A DNA stretch of 64,000 bases from Saururus chinensis (taxonomy: Eukaryota; Streptophyta; Magnoliopsida; Piperales; Saururaceae): the NCBI GenBank assembly GCA_035235625.1, contig CP141145.1:4712001-4776000 (forward strand), in the 5' to 3' direction. The notes beneath the pieces are model-generated. The model was given only the letters and a program-made list of their open reading frames with translations, was not told the origin of the DNA and ran no database searches. Below, piece by piece: positions 45,901 to 54,900 of the stretch. Each line of letters starts with the position of its first letter. Position 1 is the first letter of the stretch. The position numbers were made by a program, and so were the translations under genes.

Positions 45901-48900
45901 GCAAACATTAATTAATCTTTTCCTTTGCACTGTTTGTCTCTCTGTTCGACTCTCTTCTGAATTCTCGTACTCCTCTTCCCTGTAGAGATTGCACTTGCAA
46001 TCTACAAGTGCGCCTCATCCTCCTCTTCCCATGACCTTCTTCCTCACTTTGCACCCAATTTGCAGGATTTCAACACAGGGACATAACATCCCCTCTCCTC
46101 AAGCTGTAGGCCATGGTGTTTTTTTTATAAGATAAAAATAGGAAAGAAGAGGCTGGACCAAAAATTGTGCCTCCCCTCCCAATCACTTTTATAACTAATT
46201 CCTTATTTTTTAGGGGCGGGCCAATCAGGATTGGCCTGATGTAGGATTGATGTGCTGCCCCCTACTCCTTGCTAACTACTCCCCTATAATATAGGGGACA
46301 CACCTAATAGAGGTGGCTGGCCATTAGACTCTTGTGTCCGCCCTCAATTTTCTAGGAGCCACCCCCTAGGAGTCCTTGCCAACAACCCTTACCCTTACTT
46401 TCTAAGGGCCGCCCCATAACCACCCCCTATTCAAAATCTAGTTCCCTTAGAATTTTTATACCCCAACTTGACTAGGACTCCTCTCATGCATAATCCTAGC
46501 AGGTCCGAACCCTTTATTTGCTAAATTGTCCCCCTCTAACCTCGGCCGGACCCCTTTATTGCCAAGTGGCCCCCTTCACACTAAGGCCAGACCTTTTATA
46601 CCCTATATGGTTATCAAATTTATAATAATCATACGATTCCAATTAACCAAGCAAATGAAACAAGCACATACAAAGAAAAAAAGAATTTACCTACGATTAG
46701 GGATGTTACATGTGGAGACTAAGATTGTCATTTTAGTGATGGTTGACCACTTATCCAAGTATACCCATTTTCACCACTCTCTCATCCTTACCTGGCCTGA
46801 CAGCTGGTGGAAGTATTTGTACAGGACATGGCTAAACTCCACTGCATGCTGAAGTTTATCATCTGTGGTCACGACCCCATTTTCCTCCTCCAAATTTCTG
46901 CAAGAATTCTTTAAGTTAGAGGGCATCTCTGTCAAGCTGAGTACAGCCTATATCATCCCCTGATGCATAGTCAAACTGAGGTTCTTTGCTGCTGCCTTGC
47001 ACAATATTTGAGATGTTTTGTAGATGACAGAGCTATGGTGTTGGCATGTTCTCCTTCCATAGTTGAGTGGCCCTACAACACCGCCTACTATACAGCCATT
47101 GGCTTCACTCCTTTCCAGGTTGTCTATGGTCATTTGCCACCCACTCTCCTCCTCCGTGTCTTACCTTGCTTTGATGCCAGTTTAGTTGATTATACCATGC
47201 AGGACAGGGATGAAATACTCCACCTTCTTAAGTCCAACCTCAAGGTGGCTCAAAACAAGATGAAACAAGTCTATGACAAAAATCACAAGGGCCTTGAATT
47301 TAATGTGGGCGACCTGGTTTTCCTTCGGATTCAGCCATATCGTTAGTCTCCCTTGCAACATCCTTGCAACTGCAAGCTTGCTCATCAATACCATGGACCA
47401 TGCCTCATTTTTTAGCAGATTGGACCAATTGTCTATCACTACAGTTGCCATTGGACTATCGTGTTTGTCCTGTTTTCCATGTGTTCCATCTGGGAAAATT
47501 TGTGGGAGACCCTGCTACCACTGCATCTTCACCGCCTCTGCCTTTGGTTCCTATGAATACACTTCTACTTGTTCCTCATTCTATTCTAAATACCGGATGG
47601 GGCTGCCGTTGTCACGGCAGGCTGTTCAAAGAGGTTTTGGTTGAGTGGCATAATTTTATTGAAGCAGAAACCCATTCCTTCTCTTACAATAAATTTAACA
47701 GAAGCTTAATCCAGATAAGGGTTTGAACTGATTGACAAGATAAAGCTTGTTGTTTTTTAAACTGACTAACCATTCTTGCAAAAACATTGAAAAAACGTAT
47801 CTTATTGCTGCTGTTTTGGTTTACAAGTATCAGTAGCTATGATCCAGGTTTGAATTATGGGGCGAAGAATTCTGAAAGAACATTTCTACTGGTTTCCTCT
47901 TTTTTCAGGAAATAGAAAGAATGGGAGATTCCACTGCTGGCTTCTCTGGAGTGCCCGTGTTTCAGGTGCTCTAGCAGTTCTTCTGCTACATAATTTCTTT
48001 GACAATTTCCTGTAGAGTCGAACTACTACAACTTCATACTAAAGCATGAATTCCGTCACTTGTCACTTTTAGTTTTTCATGGACAAAATTAATTAGGATA
48101 TGCTACTTCCTTGATCGAGGATTGTATTATCCCATTGAAGTTTCCCAGTCTTTTATGTTTTAGTTGTCTGATTGAATGAAATTTCTGTCTAGCTGTTGAT
48201 TTATTGAACTTGATTTTAATATATTTCTTTATCTATTGTCTGTTATGTGTCCAATAACACATTGATTAGTGAGTGGACTTAAAATAGAATCTGGGGGTAT
48301 TAGTTCAATTGGTGCGATGGTTCTCCCTAATCATAAATTTTTTTAGTAGCATATGACTATAAAAGGCATGGAGCAAACTAATATCACAAGTATCATTGGA
48401 GTTGAGTTTTCACTACTAACCTAAATTAGGTTGGGATTAAGATATGCTAACCAAATACAAGCGATATAAGGGAGATCCTGCCCTCCGATACATTATGTGG
48501 TAGGATACGTAGCGAAAAATCTCCTTGTTCTTCTACATGCTTCATAAGAGTACTTTGATAATAGTCTCGTGTATCAGGGATAAACTTCTTCAACTGATCA
48601 CATGACGGGAATATTGTTATAAGAGCGTGAATATGGCCATACAATGCCTAAAATCTTGTATTTCCCAAGGAATAATAAAGCATGCTTATGATAAATCTTA
48701 TGTGAGCCCTCTTTTTAACCATTCGCGTTGACTATATAATATAACATTTGAGGGCAAATGGAGAACTCTTCGAAGTTCTTTGCAGGGAAATCATTAATTG
48801 CTGAGGATGATGCATCTGAGGATATATGTTTAGAAGCACAAAGTATGTAAGAATAATTGGTATGACCTGATTATGGTAGTAGGAATGTTGACACATTAGA

Positions 48901-51900
48901 ATTATTCAGTGCAATCACTTCTCGGATAGATATGTAGAGTCCAAGTCCATTTAGTTGAGTCTGCTTATTGTTATGGCCCATTATGTTTAGGGATGCTTTA
49001 TTTTTTTTTTAATGTCATGTTATTAGGGAGTTATTTATAATTGGGGAATTAGTGAGTTAAATGTATTTTTTATTCAATTAGTGTTAATGAGCATTCAGGC
49101 TAGTTGTTTTGGCCTGTTTATGATTTCTATTTAATGTAAGGGAGTAGCCATAATTGGAGTTAATCAATGAAGTGAATAGAATTGAGATTAGGCATTGGCT
49201 CTACCCCTGTACCCCTCCTCACCATCGTCTATACTTCTTCCCTTTTGTATTATTATGCCCCATTTTGTTAAAAGTCACTTCCAAATACCTAATTCCTTCT
49301 CCCCTATTGTTTGTTCCTTTGATTGCTCCTTTTCACTGATTCCGCCCATTCAATCCAAATTCTCCCTAATTTATCATTGTGAACCTATAATTCACAACAT
49401 TGGTATTGGAGTTGTTCGATTCTTGGGGTTTGTAGTGCTCAATGACGGTTTCTAAATTGCTTTCCTGATTTTGTGCCTTGTGGTGAAGGCAGTAGTGGAG
49501 CTTAGTGGATTGTTATGGTTCACCATTCTTATGGGCCATTAGTTAGCTATATGTTTTAATGTTATTTGGCTGGCCAATAGGGCCCTCTTTAATCACCTTG
49601 TGGGAGCGGGTTCATGGTCCAGATAAAAAGCATAGCAGCCAAGGAGGACCAAGCCAGGGCGAGGCATCCTTCACCCATAGCCAGGTTGCCACCGCCGCTG
49701 AAACCAGCCCCTGAGCAGCTGCCGCCTCAGCAACGACATCCTGCTTTGTTGCAAATTTTCACTAAACTCCTTCATGAGTTTTGAGCCTTGCACGCTGAGC
49801 AGCAAGCCTTATTCAAATGCCTGACAGATTTGGCCCTGGCCACTGCAGAGAGAGGTGAGACCAGCGTGGATTGTGGACTGCTTTTGCTGCTGCTGCGGTC
49901 AGCCCTGCCCCTCAACTTTGGGCTGCAGGGCATGCGGCCGGAAGCTGAGCAGGATGCAGGGAGGCCTGCCCATGCACCAGACGTTGGCTACTTGGCAAAT
50001 GGCCTTCCTTTTGGATCCTGAGTGACATTATGGCTGTGAGTCATCAGGGACTACCATTGGAGGACAATTTTCCCAAAAAATCCACTTCATCATCCCTGAA
50101 TTGCAGTCCTCGATGACCTGCAGTTGTACTGTCAGCTAGGATCAGCGGAAGAAGGCCGTTGGCCGAGTAGTTGACCTCTGGCACATGGATAGGCTCCCTG
50201 CAGCCAACTCGGCTGCCAGCCACATGCCCTGCAGCCTAGAGTTGAGGGGCGGGGCTGGTTGCAGCGGCTACAGAAGCAGGCCACTATCTGTGTGGTGTCG
50301 CCGCTCTTTGTGGCGGCCAAGGCCAAATCACCGGTATGGTTCGTCAATCGCTTGGATGAGGGTTGCTACTTGGCGTGCAAGGATCAGTTAAAATTTGCAG
50401 CAAGGCAGGATCGGTCATTGCTAGGGCAACAGCTGCCGTGGGGTTGGTGGCACCCTCATTATGGGCAGAGGATGCCTCGCCCTGGCTTTGCTTCTCCTTG
50501 TCTGACATCCTCTTAGTTTGGAGTCTGGACCATGAGGAAGGAATGTTGTTCTAGTAGAGTTAAAATAGATCTGAGGTGTGCCAAGTGAGTTTCCCAAAGG
50601 ACACAAGAATGTCATCGAAAAGTACTAGCACAGACCAGCGTAGATACGGGCAGAAACTTCATTCATAAGGCTATGAAAACTTGAGGGGGAATCAGTCACA
50701 ACCCGAAGGGCAAGAGCAAAAATTCAAAATGAACATCATGGGTTTGGAAGGAAGTCTTATGAATATCAGTTGCATGCATACGGATCTGGTGAAAGCCCAA
50801 GTGCAAATCAAGCTTGAAGAAGTATTTTGCAGCCGTGAACTCATCCAAATATTCTTCAATAACTGAAGTTGGAAACTTGTGCTTGAGAGTAGTGACATTA
50901 AGAGTGCAATAATTGACACATAAATGCCAAGACCTATCATTTTTTTGGACCAATAACATGGGAGAGGAGTAAGAGCTAGTACTCATGCAAATGATGTTGG
51001 CATCCATCATTTCAGCAACGAGCTTTTCAATTTTCTGGATTTGAGGATACTTGTAGGGTCGGGTATTGGCTGGGGAAGTGCTTGCCTTGACCAGAATGCA
51101 GTGGTCATGGGAACGGCGTGGGATTAGGGATGCCACTCGGGTCGGGTAAATGGTAAACCCGACCCGACCCTAATGGGTTGGGTTTGGTTTTTAAAAATAA
51201 CCCGAATAGCTTATTCAGGTCAGGTTCGGGTTTTAGGTGATCCAACCCAACCCGAATATAAATATAAATAAAAAAATTTATATTTTTATATATTTTTTAA
51301 TATTATTTTTTTAAAAAAATTAAAAAAAAAATTAACAAAAATGATTAAAATAATATTTTTTTATTCTATTCGGGTCAAATGGGTTGGGTTCGGGTCACAG
51401 GTTTGTTATGTGGTATCGGGTTCGGGTTTGGCAAAACCCGACCCGAACCCGAACCCGACCCAGCGGCATCGCTAGTGGGGATTAAACCAGTGGGCTCGGC
51501 AAAAAGCTTTGAATATGTCTCCAGCAAGACAGCCATGTCTGTGGCCACCACTAACATCGAAGCAGGCTCCTGGATCAATAATTGCAGCAGAAGACCCTGA
51601 TGAGAGTATTAGAAGAAAGACCTCAACTCCTAGGCAGAATGCAGGGTGCTTGGATGTGAACCCTAGATGCACACCCTCTGCCCCGCCAGCTCAAAGTCCA
51701 TAATCAGCAGCCGGAAATTCCAAGTGACATCATGCGGTTCCTGCAAACATTGAACACCCAAGATGATATCAGGACCCTTGGTGTGGAGTAAATAGAGATC
51801 CATAGGAAATGCATGGCCCTGGATGTTCAGTTCAGCCTGCCGACATACGCCTTTTCTGTAGAGGTGCTTGCCATTCCCTATAAGAACATCAAAAGGGGCA

Positions 51901-54900
51901 GACTCTGAGATATGGCAGCCAAGGAGTTGGGCAACACGGTCATTGATAAAGTTACGTGTGCTGCCACTATCAATGAGTTCTGCCACCTATTGGCATTTGA
52001 GAAAATCCTAGACTCGCATGGTTAATAGCATATTAGTGCCAAAGATGGTATGTAAGGAAATCTCTGTAAGCACCTCAGTATTGTCTAGCGGAAGCTCATT
52101 GTGTGCCCAATCAACAGAGTTGCCGCACGACTCCTCCGAAATCAATACCATGGGAAGGTATTGAAACGATGGCCAAAGTATAGCATTTGTCACAATTGAA
52201 GCATAATCCATTCGCATGGAGCTCCATCTGAGTTTGAGACAAGTGGCAGAAAGGGACAAAAGTGTCGGGCATGGTACCAATGGTCTGCCGGCCACGAACT
52301 GGGCCTCCGGGATACTGCCGCCTTGGGGAAACTGGAAGAGTGGAACGGAAGGCATGAAGCTGCCGATTCAATTTCTCCTCTAGAATTTGTGCATGGTGAA
52401 TAATAACATGTATGGTGGGGCAATCAAAGTGATGTATCTCATCAGCTATGGTTTTGAGCCACTTTGGAATGTACCCACCAAAGCCTCTTGTGTCCAATGG
52501 GGAAGGCGGGTTGCCACCTGCATAAATTCAATCTAGTAGGTCCAAATGGTAGGAGTTTGGGATAAGGATGACAAGAGCTCATTAAAATTTACAAATTTTT
52601 TTGCCAAATTGGGCGCACAACTTCTCCATGAATTTTTGCCATGTGGGATCCGGCACCTCCTGTTCAAAATATTGAACCCAGACTAGGGCACTGCCCTTTA
52701 GGTGAAATGCTGTTATTTGCAATTTTTCCACATCCACTGAAAGAAATTTTTTGCTCGATACATTCAATCAATCGGATTATCCTCTCTTATATATTTTGAA
52801 ATTGCATTCAAGTAAGACATAGTTCTGCAATGTGCGTCATCTGTGTGAATCCCCCTCTTGTTTCAGGGTGGTCCTCTCCTAAAAAATTCACTTCATCATC
52901 CCCGAATGGCAATCCCTGATGACTTGTGGCTGCAATGTCCACCGGGATCCACGGAGAAAGTCCGTTGTGTGGACAGGCTCCAATGTGGCTACCGGCAACA
53001 TGGCCTGTGGCCCAAAGTTGAGGGACAGAGCTGGCCGCAGCTGTGGCTGAAGCAGGCCATGGCCTGTGTTGGTCTCACCTCACTCTGCGGCAGCTGGGGC
53101 CGAATCGCAAGTGCTGCTGTTCGTCAAGCGCACGAACAAGGTACGCTGCTCGGCATGCGAGGCTCAAAACTCATGGAGGTTAGTGAAATTTGTGGCAAGG
53201 CAGGATTGGTCGTGGCTGGGGTGGTGGCTGGTTTCAGTGGTGGTAGCACCCTGGTTATGAGCAGAGGATGCCTCATCCTGACTTTTCTTTTCCTTGGCTG
53301 CCTTTCTCTTTGTCAAACTGCTGCCCACAAGGTGAAAGACGTGTTTCGTATTCCAATGTTGTAAACCCTAGGGCTTACAAGGGTTTGAAGGAGAAATTAG
53401 AGTGAAGAAAGGGGTGAAAGCCTCTCCTGAGTCTGCTGGATCAGGATAGAGGGAAGACTTGGGGGGGGGGGGACGGGGACGGGAGGACAGGGGATTAGGG
53501 TAATTGATTTCTCATTAACCTCAACTAGGAGGTCGTCTTACATAACAGCCAGCCATTATGGGCCTGGGCCTTATTGCTTACTTCCAACATAATCAAAGAC
53601 CTAACAAAGGCCTTATGGGCCAGCCTACTAACATTAAAACAAACTTCTAACTAATGGCCTATGAGAACGGTGAACCATAACAGTCTTATCCCTACTACAA
53701 TTTCTTCTAAAATTTACCCAATTATCCCTTGTGGATCCTTTGATCTACAACACTGGGCATTTTATATTCATAAAGTTCGGAGGCCAGAAGTTCATCATTT
53801 GTTTATTTGTTTTCTTCTTTCTTCTTTATAGTTCTGTAAAGTAAATATGCAGGATATGATACAGGTGGTCTTTTTGAGATCCACGTTATTTTAGTGATCC
53901 TAAGTATTTTTAGCATTTGAGGGTAGAACTTATTCCTTGGGCATCAATATTCAATTAGATCGAGGAATAGTGTAGTAGTAGTTGACTCTGATGCAGGTGC
54001 AATATAGCCTTGTGCTACAAACAAATACTCCCTCCATCCCCTATTACTAGCTTCATTTATAAAAATGGTGGTTTTTATTGAATGTCGAAACCCACATTTA
54101 TGAGTAGAGAAAATAAGCTTATAATACTCTTTTTAAGTATCTAATCACTTAAATTGAATAAAATGGAGCTATTAATATTGAATAAACTTTTTTGCCAAAT
54201 GGAGCTATTAATTTGGGATGGAGTGAGTACAATTTATATTGAACCTGTACGGAGAGTTGTGGTATAATGTATGAAGGTTTAGATTGATTGTTGGCATTAG
54301 ATTGTAGGTTGAGGCAAGAAAATGCATTGTTGTTTGAAAATATTGTTGAGGAAAACTTGCCTTTTGCCTCTATACTAATGGGTTTGCACTTTCTTTGACA
54401 TGAAGTCTCGGAGTTTGATATTGAACAGTGGAAACAAAAGATATCGTCCTGTATTCTTTAGAAAGGTCAGATTAGCATATCTACTCTTTTACATTTGTTT
54501 TGAACATGGTTCACTCCCCAACCAGACGTTTCTTTAAGTTTTTGTAGGAGGACCTGGAGAGATCTCTTCTGAGAGCTTCAAGGGACCAGAGGCAAATGAA
54601 TCCGGCATTCAAACAGGGAGATCTAAATGTACAAACTATAGCACACCTTGACACTCAGTTCTATTGTTAAGGAAAAATAATGTTTGTCACTTATTTCATT
54701 ATTCCCTTGTTGCAGGTTTGTGTGTTTGAGGAAATAATAAAAGATATGAAGGTAAAATTTCTTCTCTACTTTTCTGGGCCATCACGTGTGCTTTTGTAAA
54801 TGATAGAACATGTGAAGGATGCCTCCAAGTGTTAGTGTTTCACTGAATAATTTGGGCTGCACAGCATATTGGGAATCGATCTTCTATGGGAATGCAGGGG

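Larger units (their letters stand above)
40496..46088 (+). mobile_element. Complete Reina-like chromovirus (R3), 5,593 bp
   Basis: Two LTRs of 397 and 398 bp, perfect 5-bp duplication TCCCC (40,491-40,495 and 46,089-46,093), a primer-binding site, gag, protease, RT, RNase H, integrase, a chromodomain-like C terminus and a purine-rich tract before the 3' LTR. Small size, short LTRs and a chromodomain fit the Reina lineage. By eye the LTRs differ at about 20 positions plus two small indels, near 5%. Stops and frameshifts in gag and pol make it non-autonomous now. It is the youngest layer of the stack in intron 2. Confidence 0.92.
38431..46710 (-). mobile_element. Solo LTR (R2), reverse orientation, containing chromovirus R3
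   Basis: Starts TGTAACACCTTGGG and ends AGGGATGTTACA, flanked by GGTGG and TGTGG (5 bp, one change). Excising it leaves the integrase frame of R1 continuous, which fixes the borders. Without R3 it is about 2.7 kb: 38,431-40,490 and 46,094-46,710. It has no coding domain, a 46-bp minisatellite, and the block AACTGTGCTCGTGGACAC shared with the LTR at 10,069-14,098. Confidence 0.75.
34160..47720 (+). mobile_element. Reina-like chromovirus (R1) in intron 2, interrupted at 38,431-46,710
   Basis: A Ty3/gypsy element in gag-protease-RT-RNase H-integrase order, with a chromodomain relic at the end. Its left side has a probable LTR tail ending near 34,348 and a primer-binding-like TTGTATCGGAGC at about 34,352. 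The 3' LTR was not found, so it is truncated on the right, about 190 bp before exon 3. The net length without the insertion is about 5.3 kb, fitting the small Reina-type chromoviruses. It is heavily mutated and also carries an hAT-like MITE. Confidence 0.75.
49511..53682. mobile_element. Rearranged Ty3/gypsy element with inverted ends (intron 3)
   Basis: The right end (53,357-53,682) is an LTR in reverse orientation, followed leftwards by gag, protease and RT on the reverse strand. The left end (49,511-50,010) repeats the LTR start (TGTTATGGTTCACC) and gag N terminus, but in forward orientation. A second reverse gag copy (50,050-50,520) is fused to the broken RT. The whole therefore has about 500-bp inverted arms and is not a normal element. 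All parts are heavily mutated. Confidence 0.65.

Noticed and set aside
52858-53364. 168-codon + strand frame
   Set aside because: Antisense of a gag gene that lies on the reverse strand; GC-rich shadow.
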